From: Sulfurovum sp.
GTDB taxonomy: Bacteria; Campylobacterota; Campylobacteria; Campylobacterales; Sulfurovaceae
Length of the DNA stretch: 64,000 nt
NCBI GenBank assembly: GCA_027062365.1
Contig: JAMOTK010000044.1
Location: forward strand, 1 to 64,000
Reading direction: 5' to 3'
Part shown: piece after piece, positions 8,614 through 18,000 of the stretch
Layout: every line of letters begins with the position of its first letter
Numbering within the stretch: the stretch's first letter is position 1
Position numbers and translations under genes: made by a program
Notes under the pieces: generated by a model
What the model was told of the DNA's origin: nothing
The model's input: only the letters and a program-made list of their open reading frames with translations
The model's database searches: none

Positions 8614-8901
8614 TTAACAATCCTTATTATTCTTATCATACTCACGATGATTAAGCAATGCTACAAAATACGCAGTGTCTTCTATCTGAGTAATCAAAAT
8701 TCTATACTGTGTATTTGGCACAGTAATAGACCATCGGTGCTTATCTTTTTTACAGATAATTTTGTGATACCTTAGTGATGGTTCTTTTGGATTCTCTATA
8801 AACATATCTTCTGTTTGAATAATAATATTTTTATCAAGTTTATGTGCTTTTAAAATCTTTTTGACTGTTCGTTCATAGCGTGGTCTTTTAATGAGCTTCA
8901 T
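8614..8901 (-). CDS. RelE/ParE-superfamily toxin-like protein
   Basis: This 95-aa basic protein has the RelE/ParE/YafQ layout: an N-terminal helix with many lysines, then strands RWSITVPN, YRILITQI and AYFVALLNHREYD. The closing arginine-rich strand followed by HREYD is the usual end of RelE-family mRNA interferases. Such toxins cut mRNA on the ribosome; ParE relatives poison gyrase instead. The start overlaps the end of the upstream 129-aa gene by 14 nt and lacks a clear Shine-Dalgarno, which suggests translational coupling, as in toxin-antitoxin pairs. The fold call is reasonable; toxicity is inferred. Confidence 0.65.
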   Translation of the reverse strand: MKLIKRPRYERTVKKILKAHKLDKNIIIQTEDMFIENPKEPSLRYHKIICKKDKHRWSITVPNTQYRILITQIEDTAYFVALLNHREYDKNNKDC

Positions 8902-9277
8902 TATGAGCCATGAGTGCTTCTTTTGATGCTAAAAGTGCTTGAAGAGACATACAAGAAGTTTCCATTTTATTAAAGGCATAGTAAATGGGATAGTTATACC
9001 ATTTATTTATCTCTTGACTTTCTAAGAGTTCGCTACTATAATCTGTTATTTCTTCTAGTTTTAATAAAATATTATCAATTTTTTGTGCATTATCAGCACC
9101 AAACAAAAAGAGGTACTTGTCTATATTTTTAATACCTCTTTGAAAAAAATTATTCATATTATAAAGTTCTATGAATGTTAAGAAATAGGCTTTACTAGAA
9201 TCAAATAGTTTAGTATTTGAAGAGGATTTTAAAAGACTTATATCAAATATTAAAGGGTTTTCTATTATGACTGTCAT
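8888..9277 (-). CDS. Unrecognised protein upstream of the RelE-like gene, candidate antitoxin
   Basis: I do not recognise this 129-aa protein. It begins MTVIIENPLIFD, is mildly acidic and largely helical, and shows no helix-turn-helix, ribbon-helix-helix or Phd/YefM motif that I can see. It has a good AAGGAA ribosome-binding site, and its 3' end overlaps the RelE-like gene by 14 nt. That order, upstream partner then toxin with overlap, is the common antitoxin-toxin arrangement. The length exceeds most RelE antitoxins (70-95 aa), so it could be a new antitoxin type or an unrelated gene. Confidence 0.55.
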   Translation of the reverse strand: MTVIIENPLIFDISLLKSSSNTKLFDSSKAYFLTFIELYNMNNFFQRGIKNIDKYLFLFGADNAQKIDNILLKLEEITDYSSELLESQEINKWYNYPIYYAFNKMETSCMSLQALLASKEALMAHNEAH

Positions 9278-9311
9278 GATTTTCCTTTATGCTTATTATA
9301 ACTTTATAAAA

Positions 9312-10379
9312 TTAAGACCCATACACCCTCAACTCATTATACAAACTATCACGCTCTACAGGTGTAAATCCTGCATTTTTAATCAATGCAATAAAATCAT
9401 CCAATACCATACCTTCTACACTAGAAGCCCCTGCTGCTGATTGGATAGATTCTTTTTCTATTGTACCATCTAAGTCATCACATCCAAACTCTTGAGCGAT
9501 AAGTGCTAGATTGATAGACGCTGTCACCCAATAGGCTTTGATATGAGGAATATTGTCCAAAAGTATACGTGAAATCGCATAGGTTTTAAGTATCTCTTGC
9601 CCTGAGGGGAAATTTTTTACTTTTAAAAAGTTATTTTTTCTTTGGTAGACCAACGGAATAAAGGCATTAAAGCCTCCTGTTTTATCTTGTAAATCACGCA
9701 AACGTAATATATGGTCTACACGGTGTGCGCGTGTTTCGATATGACCAAAAAGCATCGTAGCATTAGATTGTCGTCCTTTTTCATGCCATTTTTGGTGGAT
9801 TTCTAACCATTGAGAAGAGGTTACTTTTCCTTTACATAAATACTCACGTACCCCTTCATCAAAAATTTCTGCTCCACCTCCAGGCATAGAATCTACACCA
9901 TTTTCTATCATCATCTCTAACACCTCATCATAAGAGTGTCCATATTCACGTGTGAGAAAGTCTATTTCTGCTGCGGTCATCGCTTTGACATGTACATTTG
10001 GATATTTGGCTTTTATCTTTCTAAATGCACCCATATACCACTCTACCCCATCATTAGGATTGTGTGCTGAGACTACATGTATCTCTTTTGCCCCTATTTT
10101 TACAGAGTTATCTACTATCTCTAAGATTTGCTCATGACTCATCGTATATTGATTTGGATTTTTACGACTGGCACTATAGGCACAAAATTTACAAATATCG
10201 GCACAAACGTTGGTAGGATTGATATGACGATTGATATTGAAATAAGATTTTTTACCATACTTTTCTATACGGATTTCATCTGCTAATTCCCCCAAAGTAT
10301 AAAGGTCTAATTCATATAGTGCTTCTCCCTCTTCTTGGGTAAGTCTTATTTTATGACGTACTTTTTCTATTAAATCCAT
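9312..10379 (-). CDS. mqnE: Aminodeoxyfutalosine synthase (radical SAM)
   Basis: MqnE joins the enolpyruvyl side chain of 3-[(1-carboxyvinyl)oxy]benzoate to SAM-derived adenosine, giving aminodeoxyfutalosine in the futalosine route to menaquinone. The 355-aa protein has the radical-SAM cluster motif C59-x3-C63-x2-C66, preceded by NRHINPTNVC. It then has GGGAEIF and the FGHIETRAHRVDH segment, which favour MqnE over the related MqnC. A 62-nt divergent region separates it from glnD and contains its promoter. The pathway's nucleosidase is encoded near 60 kb. Confidence 0.92.
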   Translation of the reverse strand: MDLIEKVRHKIRLTQEEGEALYELDLYTLGELADEIRIEKYGKKSYFNINRHINPTNVCADICKFCAYSASRKNPNQYTMSHEQILEIVDNSVKIGAKEIHVVSAHNPNDGVEWYMGAFRKIKAKYPNVHVKAMTAAEIDFLTREYGHSYDEVLEMMIENGVDSMPGGGAEIFDEGVREYLCKGKVTSSQWLEIHQKWHEKGRQSNATMLFGHIETRAHRVDHILRLRDLQDKTGGFNAFIPLVYQRKNNFLKVKNFPSGQEILKTYAISRILLDNIPHIKAYWVTASINLALIAQEFGCDDLDGTIEKESIQSAAGASSVEGMVLDDFIALIKNAGFTPVERDSLYNELRVYGS

Positions 10380-10410
10380 CTTTTTTTATCCATCATTAGT
10401 TATTTTGGGT

Positions 10411-10419
10411 ATTATAACA
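10411..10419 (-). promoter_or_regulatory. Extended -10 promoter for mqnE
   Basis: The minus strand carries TGTTATAAT, an extended -10 (TGNTATAAT) of the kind usual in Campylobacterota, where -35 boxes are poorly conserved. Transcription would start about 25 nt before the mqnE ATG. The same stretch on the plus strand (TATTAT) may serve glnD. Confidence 0.6.
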
Positions 10420-10441
10420 CTAATAGTTTAGGAGTGAGTCA

Positions 10442-12913
10442 ATGGATAAAATAAAAACACAAATCGAAGTACTTTTATCTGAAAATGCTTCTGATTTACA
10501 AATTGCAAAAGTACTAAAGCAAGAGATTAAAACCTATTTTTCTACCCTAAAGGACACCTTTGCTACCTCTAGGGGCAAAGATTTTCTAGTCAAACATACC
10601 AAAAAGATAGATAGTATCTTACAACTGGTCTATAAAGTAGCCCTGCGTTCGATGTTTGGTGAGTATACCCCTATGAAGAACTCTGTGCCTCTAGCCCTTG
10701 TAGCACTAGGGTCTTATGGAAGAGAACAGCTTTGTGTGCATTCAGATATAGATTTGATGATAGTATATAAAGAAATAGCAGGATACAATACCAAAGAGAT
10801 GATAGAAAAGATACTCTATATCCTTTGGGATACAGGATTAAAGCTAGGACATCGTGTCCATACTGTAGAAGATGTCTTTGAGGTTTCAAAAACAGATATT
10901 ACGATAAAAACAGCCCTACTTGAATCTCGTTTTATAGAAGGGTCACAGTTAGTATGGGTAGAGACTCAAAATTCTATCTCAGCCATACGTCATGATAACA
11001 TCAAAGGGTTTATAGAAGCTAAGATACAAGAACAATCCCTAAAACATGCAAAATACCCTATCTCAATGGAGCCAAACCTCAAAGATGGTATGGGAGGATT
11101 TCGTGATGCAAACCTTATATTTTGGATAGGGAAAGTACTTTATGATGTAAATACTATCAAAGATATTCCCTCTTCAATCATAGAAGAGAAAGAATATAAG
11201 CCTTTTCGTATGGCTTTGGAGTTCTTGTTTCGTGTGCGTTCTGCTTTACATCTAGTCAACAAAAGAAAAGAAGATAAACTTCGTTTAGACCTCATCCCTG
11301 ATATTGCAAAATTACTGCAATACAAACCCACATCCAACGATCACCTTCGTTTTGCCTCCAAAGTCACAAGTAGTCTTAAAACAGTTAGGCTCTATAGTAT
11401 GATATGGCTAGAAGCGCTTACGCATACCTATCATATACCTAACCCCAAGAAAAATTATCTCTATCCTGATGCAAATACCAAAGATTTAAATACGGTGCTT
11501 ACCCAATTGGCTACCAAAGCTTCTCAGCCTTTCTACCCTCACTCTACACTACTCAAACAACTCATTACCTTACCTAAACCTCAGCGTCTTGATGACACTC
11601 TTTACCGTACGGTAGCTACGCTCTTTTATCAACCTCATTGCCACTCTATCTTAAATACTTTGTCCTATGCAAAACTTTTAAGATATACCATTCCTCCTAT
11701 CAAACAAGTCGTAGATTTACCACAATTTGATGGCTACCATCAGTACGCTGTAGATACGCATTCATTAAAGTGTCTTTACCATGTAGAGCATATTGAAGAC
11801 ACATTTATCGCTTCATTATGGGAAGCACTCAGTCAGGATGAAAAAGCCATGCTCAAATTGGTTGTCTTTTTACATGACGCAGGAAAAGGTCGCAAACGTG
11901 ACCATCACTTTGTAGGGGCAACACTATTTAAAATATTTGCTCAAAAGTTACACATAAACGATACGCTCATAGCGATGGGAGAGACACTGATTACCTATCA
12001 TACGCTTATGAGCAAAGTAGCCCAAAGAGAAGACCTTTACAACGAAACGATTATATTTTCTTTTGCTTCACACTTTAAAACCCAAAAACTTTTGGATATG
12101 ATTTATATTTTGACCTATGCTGATATGAATGGGGTAGGTAACACTATTTATAATTCATTCTCAGCAAAACTTATCAAAACACTCTATAAACAATCTAAAG
12201 AAGCATTAGGAAATACCACCATGCTTGATGAAGCATCTAAACGTGTCAAAAAAGAACAAGCACTCAAACGTATAGATAGTTTTTTATCCCTTAGTAAAAC
12301 CCAACAGAAAAAAATCTTGACCATTCCCTCTAATCTTCTTTTTTTACGCTATAGTCCCAAACGTATCCTTGCTATTACCACTAAAGCATTTAGTACATCC
12401 CAATATGAATATTTTATAGACAATACAGAGTATTTAAGTATAGAGATTATTCGCAAAGATTCACTAAATCTTAGTTTACTCTTGAGTAAACTCTCCAATC
12501 TTGATGTGGTCAATATGGATATTTGTAAACTTTTTGACACCCTAAAATATTTTAAAATAGATTTTGCACAAAAGGTCGATGAAGAAGAGATAGGCTTTAT
12601 CGAACAAATCATTCATGATGCCTTTAATCCTACCCTCACAAAAGTAATCCCAAAAGCCACGATTAGAGCGTCTGAAATAACCATAGATACCGAACATTCC
12701 AATAGCTATGCCATCATGCACATCCATAGCAAAGACCAAAAAGGGCTTCTGGCTTATATCATGGAGATGTTTGACCAAATGGGTATAGATATTGTCACAG
12801 CAAAAGTACATACACTCAAAAAACATGTCAGAGATATGTTTCTCATCGAAAAGAATGGAAACTTTTGTCATAATGTTGAGATAATAATAGAAAAATTAAC
12901 TAGGGATAACTAA
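10442..12913 (+). CDS. glnD: Bifunctional PII uridylyltransferase/uridylyl-removing enzyme (GlnD)
   Basis: GlnD senses glutamine and adds or removes UMP on PII proteins to control nitrogen assimilation. This 823-aa protein shows the family order. A nucleotidyltransferase domain comes first, with G90-S91-YGRE and the metal-binding D102/D104 (HSDIDLM). An HD phosphohydrolase domain with FLHDAGKG lies near residue 478, and ACT domains occupy the C-terminal 150 residues (KGLLAYIMEMFDQMG). Length is slightly below E. coli GlnD (about 890). GTG or other earlier starts are not needed; a GGAGTGAG ribosome-binding site precedes the ATG. The stop codon is one base before glmS, so the two are co-transcribed and probably translationally coupled. 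Confidence 0.93.
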   Translation: MDKIKTQIEVLLSENASDLQIAKVLKQEIKTYFSTLKDTFATSRGKDFLVKHTKKIDSILQLVYKVALRSMFGEYTPMKNSVPLALVALGSYGREQLCVHSDIDLMIVYKEIAGYNTKEMIEKILYILWDTGLKLGHRVHTVEDVFEVSKTDITIKTALLESRFIEGSQLVWVETQNSISAIRHDNIKGFIEAKIQEQSLKHAKYPISMEPNLKDGMGGFRDANLIFWIGKVLYDVNTIKDIPSSIIEEKEYKPFRMALEFLFRVRSALHLVNKRKEDKLRLDLIPDIAKLLQYKPTSNDHLRFASKVTSSLKTVRLYSMIWLEALTHTYHIPNPKKNYLYPDANTKDLNTVLTQLATKASQPFYPHSTLLKQLITLPKPQRLDDTLYRTVATLFYQPHCHSILNTLSYAKLLRYTIPPIKQVVDLPQFDGYHQYAVDTHSLKCLYHVEHIEDTFIASLWEALSQDEKAMLKLVVFLHDAGKGRKRDHHFVGATLFKIFAQKLHINDTLIAMGETLITYHTLMSKVAQREDLYNETIIFSFASHFKTQKLLDMIYILTYADMNGVGNTIYNSFSAKLIKTLYKQSKEALGNTTMLDEASKRVKKEQALKRIDSFLSLSKTQQKKILTIPSNLLFLRYSPKRILAITTKAFSTSQYEYFIDNTEYLSIEIIRKDSLNLSLLLSKLSNLDVVNMDICKLFDTLKYFKIDFAQKVDEEEIGFIEQIIHDAFNPTLTKVIPKATIRASEITIDTEHSNSYAIMHIHSKDQKGLLAYIMEMFDQMGIDIVTAKVHTLKKHVRDMFLIEKNGNFCHNVEIIIEKLTRDN

Positions 12914-12914
12914 T

Positions 12915-14723
12915 ATGTGTGGAATTGTAGGATATTTAGGATTAAATGAAAAAAAAGAGATTTTATTAGATGGGCTTCAAGAGTTAGAATACCGTGGCTA
13001 TGACTCAGCAGGTATTGCTGTAATAGAAGGCAATACACTTCATAATTTTAAAGCCATTGGTAAATTGAAAAATCTTAGAGAAAAAACAAAAAACTACGCT
13101 ACAAAAGGCTTTGGTGTCTCCATTGGTCATACACGTTGGGCAACCCATGGTAAACCCACAGAACTCAATGCCCATCCACATTTAGGGCAGTACTCTTATG
13201 TCGTACACAATGGTATCATAGAAAATTACCAAAGTCTCAAAGAAGAGCTACAATCCAAAGGTGTTACTTTTTTATCTCAAACCGATACCGAAACAATCGT
13301 ACACCTTTTTGAAGCAAATCATACACACAATAAAAATGTATTCTCAGCTTTTGAAGAAACGATTGAGAGATTAGAAGGTGCGTATGCTACGCTTCTTATC
13401 ACAGAAGCTGATAGTGATACTATCTACTTTGCCAAGCACGGTTCTCCTATGCTTGTAGGGTTTCATGGCGATGATGTCTATTTTGCTTCTTCAGATACAC
13501 CCATCATTGGTAAGGCTACAGCAGTTTATTACCTAGACGATGGAGACTATGGCTATGCCTCAAAAGGAAAACTACACCTCTTTGATGCCAATGGTGCAAA
13601 AGCATTTACAAAACAAGCCCTCACTACAGATAAAATTTCAGCCCAAAAAGATGGGTATAGATTTTTTATGGAAAAAGAAATCTATGAACAAAGCAACGTT
13701 ATGACAGATACCATGATGGGGCGTGTTCTTGATGACACTATCAGACTAGATGAATTGGAAAAAGATTTTTTCAAAGATATTACAGCTATTAAGATATGTG
13801 CGTGTGGGACAAGCTACCACTCAGCTCTCACTTCTGCCTATCTCTTTGAGCGTATTGCCAAAGTCCGTTGTGACATAGAAATAGCCTCAGAATTTAGGTA
13901 TAAAGAACCTCTACTTACGAAAGATACCCTCTTCATCACTATCTCACAAAGTGGAGAGACAGCAGATACACTCGAAGCCCTCAAAATGGCAAAACGAGCA
14001 GGACTCAAAAGTCTTAGTATCTGTAATGTAGACAACTCCTCCATCGTGCGTGAAAGTGATGCCTCCATCCTCACAAGAGCAGGGATAGAAAAAGGAGTAG
14101 CAAGTACCAAAGCTTTTGCCACTCAGACCATGGTACTATGGATACTATCACTCTATATAGGACAAGAGAAAAAAACACTCTCCAAAGAAACGTTAGAGAC
14201 AGAGATAAATGCCATGATTCACACACCCAAAGCACTCATAGTGAGTGATACACTCCACGAAAAGCTTCACCGTCTAAGCAAACGCTACCTACATGGGCAT
14301 GGATTTTTCTTTATTGGTAGAGATATATTTTTCCCACTTGCCCTAGAAGGTGCATTAAAACTCAAAGAGATTAGCTACATGCACGCAGAAGGTTACCCTG
14401 CTGGAGAAATGAAACATGGACCCATCGCCCTAGCCGATAGTGAACTCTTTACCATTGCCCTCATGCCCAAAACCATGCACTACGATAAGATAAAATCCAA
14501 TGTAGAAGAACTCTCTGCGAGAGATGCCACCATCTGTGCCATCTCCCCCCTCCCCTTTGACCTAGCTGATGACTTTATCCAAACACACTATGATTCCCAC
14601 CCTATGTTAGAATTTTTTGAAATGATGGTAGTCACACAACTCTTAGCACTTGAAATTTCTGTAAGACTTGGAAATGATGTAGATATGCCAAGAAACTTAG
14701 CCAAATCAGTAACGGTGGAGTAG
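12915..14723 (+). CDS. glmS: Glutamine-fructose-6-phosphate aminotransferase (GlmS)
   Basis: GlmS makes glucosamine-6-phosphate from fructose-6-phosphate and glutamine, the first step towards peptidoglycan and lipid A amino sugars. The 602-aa protein starts MCGIVGYLG, so that C2 becomes the N-terminal nucleophile of the Ntn-type glutaminase domain. Two SIS isomerase domains follow (ISQSGETADT and GHGFFFIGR/KLKEISYMHAEGYPAGEMKHGP), and the ending DMPRNLAKSVTVE is canonical. It follows glnD after a single base, with its Shine-Dalgarno (AGGGA) inside glnD. No glmS ribozyme is present because there is no room for one. Pairing with glnD puts glutamine sensing and a glutamine-consuming step on one transcript. 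Confidence 0.96.
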   Translation: MCGIVGYLGLNEKKEILLDGLQELEYRGYDSAGIAVIEGNTLHNFKAIGKLKNLREKTKNYATKGFGVSIGHTRWATHGKPTELNAHPHLGQYSYVVHNGIIENYQSLKEELQSKGVTFLSQTDTETIVHLFEANHTHNKNVFSAFEETIERLEGAYATLLITEADSDTIYFAKHGSPMLVGFHGDDVYFASSDTPIIGKATAVYYLDDGDYGYASKGKLHLFDANGAKAFTKQALTTDKISAQKDGYRFFMEKEIYEQSNVMTDTMMGRVLDDTIRLDELEKDFFKDITAIKICACGTSYHSALTSAYLFERIAKVRCDIEIASEFRYKEPLLTKDTLFITISQSGETADTLEALKMAKRAGLKSLSICNVDNSSIVRESDASILTRAGIEKGVASTKAFATQTMVLWILSLYIGQEKKTLSKETLETEINAMIHTPKALIVSDTLHEKLHRLSKRYLHGHGFFFIGRDIFFPLALEGALKLKEISYMHAEGYPAGEMKHGPIALADSELFTIALMPKTMHYDKIKSNVEELSARDATICAISPLPFDLADDFIQTHYDSHPMLEFFEMMVVTQLLALEISVRLGNDVDMPRNLAKSVTVE

Positions 14724-14745
14724 AGAATCTTCTAAGAATCAGTAT

Positions 14746-14851
14746 GCTATAATTACTTGAATACCCTATCTAACAGACTTTTACAGTTCTACCAAAATAA
14801 AGACACAAAAGCCTTAGATAAATAGTAGAAAATTACAATAGTAATTATAGC
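14746..14851. repeat. Inverted repeat with converging -10-like arms between glmS and the defence operon
   Basis: A 12-bp perfect inverted repeat, GCTATAATTACT (14746-14757) and its complement (14840-14851), bounds a 106-bp segment in the 145-nt gap between the convergent glmS and Res genes. Each arm contains TGCTATAAT or GCTATAAT pointing inward, so both could act as promoters for small transcripts. I see no target-site duplication, so a transposon origin is not supported. Confidence 0.5.
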
Positions 14852-14868
14852 AGCACATATAAGTTATA

Positions 14869-17800
14869 TTAACTCAATATCCTATCAAACATCTTCCCAA
14901 CATAACCATTCTTATCATCTTGTTGGAATAATACATTTTTATCTTCTAACTCTGATTGTTCTAATGTATCTTGAACCCATTTTATTACACCGTATGGAGT
15001 TACTGAAACTATAAATGAGTTTAGTATTACATCTTCATCGTTGAGCTTTTCTTCTATCTCTTTTATCTTAATAGATAAGTTGATTTTAGGGTCATCTTTA
15101 GTGTTTAGATTTACTAAGCCTTTAGGGTCTATAAAACTAATGTATTGCTTATCATCTTTTTTTATCCACATAATGAAATCTGGATAGAAGTTACCCTCTG
15201 TAAAAAAGCCAAGACCCGTTTTACTTTGATTTCTAAGTAGGTATATCTCTGTATCTTTATAAGTAGAACTGTTTCGCTTCAAGTAGCTATCTAAATCTTC
15301 AACAAAATCTTTTTCGCCATCATTTAGTTCTATGGGTTTTATCTGTAAAGCTGTTTCGCCTTTGTCTTTGAATACAAGAGGGTTATATAAGTGTTTATCA
15401 AATGAAAAAGCACTGAAATTCTTCTTAGATAGCTTATGAAGTTCAGCATCATCTATTACACCACTCTCAAGCATAGTTCTAAGAGCTTCTAACCTATCTA
15501 TAAGCTCTTTATTAACTTTATTGCCACTTTCATCTTCCTTATCTTCTACTGTAATGGTATAGTTATCTATTAAGTTGGCACGGTCTCTTGTCTCGTCCAA
15601 TTCTCTATATTCTAAAAATTGGCTCTCCCATTCGCTCTTTTTATACTCGTAAAATGACTTCATATATTTTTTAAGTAGTGTAATCATAATAGTTTCAAAG
15701 TTAGCAAGGTTTTTGAAGCTATTCACTTTCATATCATCTTTTGGGATATAAAGCTTATACCAATCTTTTCTATCAAGTAAATCTTCTATATCAACTTTAG
15801 ATATATTTAGATTACTCCAACTTTTTTCATTTTTGAACTGTTGGAGTGCGAAAAATATATTATCAATACTCATAAAGCTCAAGTGTTCTTTTTGAAGTAT
15901 CTCACTGTTTAAGTCATACTTGTTTCCAGTTCTGTTTTCACTTTCCAATATATCCACTTGTTTATACAAGCTCAACACAACTTTTTTACTGATACCTCTA
16001 ATATCGCTATACTCTAAATCAAGCTTCACTTCTCTTTTGAAATCTTTACCCTCTTGTAGGTCTAACACTTTTAGTTTTTTAGTTTTATAGCTCTTGTCAT
16101 AAATCAAAGGTAGAATAAATTCCACTCTTTCATCAGTAGGAACACCCTCATCTTTTAGGTAGTCCTTAAAAGCTTTCATATAATCAGCTTTTAGTCCAAA
16201 TATATTCAGTGTTTCAACTGCTTGGTATTTTCTCTCTAACTCTTTACCTCTTATAGCTCTACTTCTTTTTAGGCAAAAGTCATAACCTTTAAGTCTTACT
16301 CCACGACCAAAAAGTTGAATAATCTGAGACCCCTCTTTTTTCCCTATATTCATAAGCCCCATTGTGGATACTCTCCAAGAACTCCAACCTTCACTAAACT
16401 TTTTTGAACCTATAAGTATATTTAGGTTTGAAGTAGTGTTATTTATAGTCTTGAAAAGTGAGCTTGAAAAATCTCTACTGCTTACAGTGATACCATTAGC
16501 TTCACATATTTTTACAAGTTTATCACTATCGCCAACATTGATAACACCAAAGTGTTCATTCTCCCCAATTTTAAGTGCTATCTCTCCATCTACACCTTTG
16601 AGGTTTTCTAAATGAAGTATTCCGTTAGTTGCATTAAAGATAATATTTAACATATCATCAAAAAGTTGAGAAGCATTTAGTTTTGTATTTTCTAAAAAGC
16701 CAAACTTGTTTTTAAATATATCTACACCTTTTGTAGTTTGAAGACCACTATCAAAGCTCAAAATCTTTTCTATATTAGCGATACTCTCACTCTTGCTTTT
16801 AATAAAATCATCTATAAACAACAATACATCAACTACATCAGATACTTGCTTTTTACTCTCTGTTCTAACGGCATTTACACTTGAACCTACAAAGACCATA
16901 AGAGGCTTCTCTATAAGATAAGGTTTCAACAAACTCTTTGAACTCTCATATATCTTCATCTGTTGATAAAAGCTAAGAAGTGAAGCTGTTAAGTAAGTCT
17001 GTTTTATATCCTCACTATCTTCACTTAGATTTAGTATAGAGTAATCTTTACCATAGCCATCATTATAAAAATACTTATAGCTATAATCAAATATGATAGC
17101 CTTAGTATATTCATTTTCTAAATCAGTTTTCTTTTTACCAGTGCTACTGTTTATAGCTTGAGCAAAAGTCGCTGAGTATTCAAAAGCAAAACCTTTTTTA
17201 CTTAGCTTATCTCTATTGGTTTTCCATTTATCCCCACTACTTCCACGGTGTCCTTCATCTATAAACACAAGGTTACACTCTTCAAAACTATCAACGGCTA
17301 CTGTTTTATCTCCGTTTTCTTCTCCAAGTTTTGTTATCTCTATAATCTGGGTAGCATTACTTTCAAAAAGTCCTTTACTATCTTTTGAAAATATCTCAGC
17401 TCTCATATTTGAAGCTTCAAATTCTTCTAAATGCTGATTTGACAATCCCTCGTTTGGAGTAATAAGAACAGTTTTATTGATTTTGATTTTACCCTTAGCA
17501 TAGTGGTTAAACTGTAATAAATTCATTTGAAGTAAAAGTGTTTTACCTGAACCAGTAGCATTATATAATGCAAGTTTGTTTAGCTCTGTATCGTTATATT
17601 CAGTAAGCTTCTCTTTGTTACTATCTATCGTAGTATTGAACTCTTTGAGATAAGTATTTAGGTCTTGAAGTAGTTGCTCTTTATCTTCAAAATATTTATC
17701 TAAGTAAATCTCTACAAATAGCAGTGATAGGTATTGGAAGTATTTCCACTTGATACCACGACCCATAGTCTTAGTGTATCTTACTATATTTTCATCATAC

Positions 17801-18000
17801 TCTTGAAGCTTATCATCACTTATGATTTTGTGTGTGCTTACAAGTTTATCTTTGAGTTCGTGATAGAAAAGTGAGTTATCATTTTCATCAAGTTCTTCAA
17901 GTCGTGAAGCTTTTAAGTCTTTTGCTAACTCTTCAAAATTATCAACTCCAAAAAGTGATAGTAGATAAGAGTTTAATACTAATTTTTCGTTAAATTTCAT
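14869..18000 (-). CDS. Type III Res-like helicase-nuclease of a four-gene defence cluster
   Basis: This 1043-aa superfamily 2 protein has Walker A ATGSGKT near residue 150, a DEGH box (FIDEGHRG) near 248, and a helicase C-terminal part with FGRGVRLKG (motif VI). The C-terminal PD-(D/E)xK-type nuclease motif is PD near 940 (YPDFIMWIK) and DPKG near 958. This is the build of type III restriction Res subunits: ATP-driven translocation plus DNA cleavage. It is the last gene of a minus-strand cluster and overlaps the AlbA_2-type gene by 11 nt. Because two further proteins are encoded with it, it should not be read as a plain two-gene type III system. Confidence 0.8.
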   Translation of the reverse strand: MKFNEKLVLNSYLLSLFGVDNFEELAKDLKASRLEELDENDNSLFYHELKDKLVSTHKIISDDKLQEYDENIVRYTKTMGRGIKWKYFQYLSLLFVEIYLDKYFEDKEQLLQDLNTYLKEFNTTIDSNKEKLTEYNDTELNKLALYNATGSGKTLLLQMNLLQFNHYAKGKIKINKTVLITPNEGLSNQHLEEFEASNMRAEIFSKDSKGLFESNATQIIEITKLGEENGDKTVAVDSFEECNLVFIDEGHRGSSGDKWKTNRDKLSKKGFAFEYSATFAQAINSSTGKKKTDLENEYTKAIIFDYSYKYFYNDGYGKDYSILNLSEDSEDIKQTYLTASLLSFYQQMKIYESSKSLLKPYLIEKPLMVFVGSSVNAVRTESKKQVSDVVDVLLFIDDFIKSKSESIANIEKILSFDSGLQTTKGVDIFKNKFGFLENTKLNASQLFDDMLNIIFNATNGILHLENLKGVDGEIALKIGENEHFGVINVGDSDKLVKICEANGITVSSRDFSSSLFKTINNTTSNLNILIGSKKFSEGWSSWRVSTMGLMNIGKKEGSQIIQLFGRGVRLKGYDFCLKRSRAIRGKELERKYQAVETLNIFGLKADYMKAFKDYLKDEGVPTDERVEFILPLIYDKSYKTKKLKVLDLQEGKDFKREVKLDLEYSDIRGISKKVVLSLYKQVDILESENRTGNKYDLNSEILQKEHLSFMSIDNIFFALQQFKNEKSWSNLNISKVDIEDLLDRKDWYKLYIPKDDMKVNSFKNLANFETIMITLLKKYMKSFYEYKKSEWESQFLEYRELDETRDRANLIDNYTITVEDKEDESGNKVNKELIDRLEALRTMLESGVIDDAELHKLSKKNFSAFSFDKHLYNPLVFKDKGETALQIKPIELNDGEKDFVEDLDSYLKRNSSTYKDTEIYLLRNQSKTGLGFFTEGNFYPDFIMWIKKDDKQYISFIDPKGLVNLNTKDDPKINLSIKIKEIEEKLNDEDVILNSFIVSVTPYGVIKWVQDTLEQSELEDKNVLFQQDDKNGYVGKMFDRILS

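Noticed and set aside
14724-14868. Copy of the tRNA-Leu 3' end as an attachment site at the far end of the defence block
   Set aside because: I searched for the GGTGCACCAGAGAGG-type sequence and found none; no integrase gene is present.
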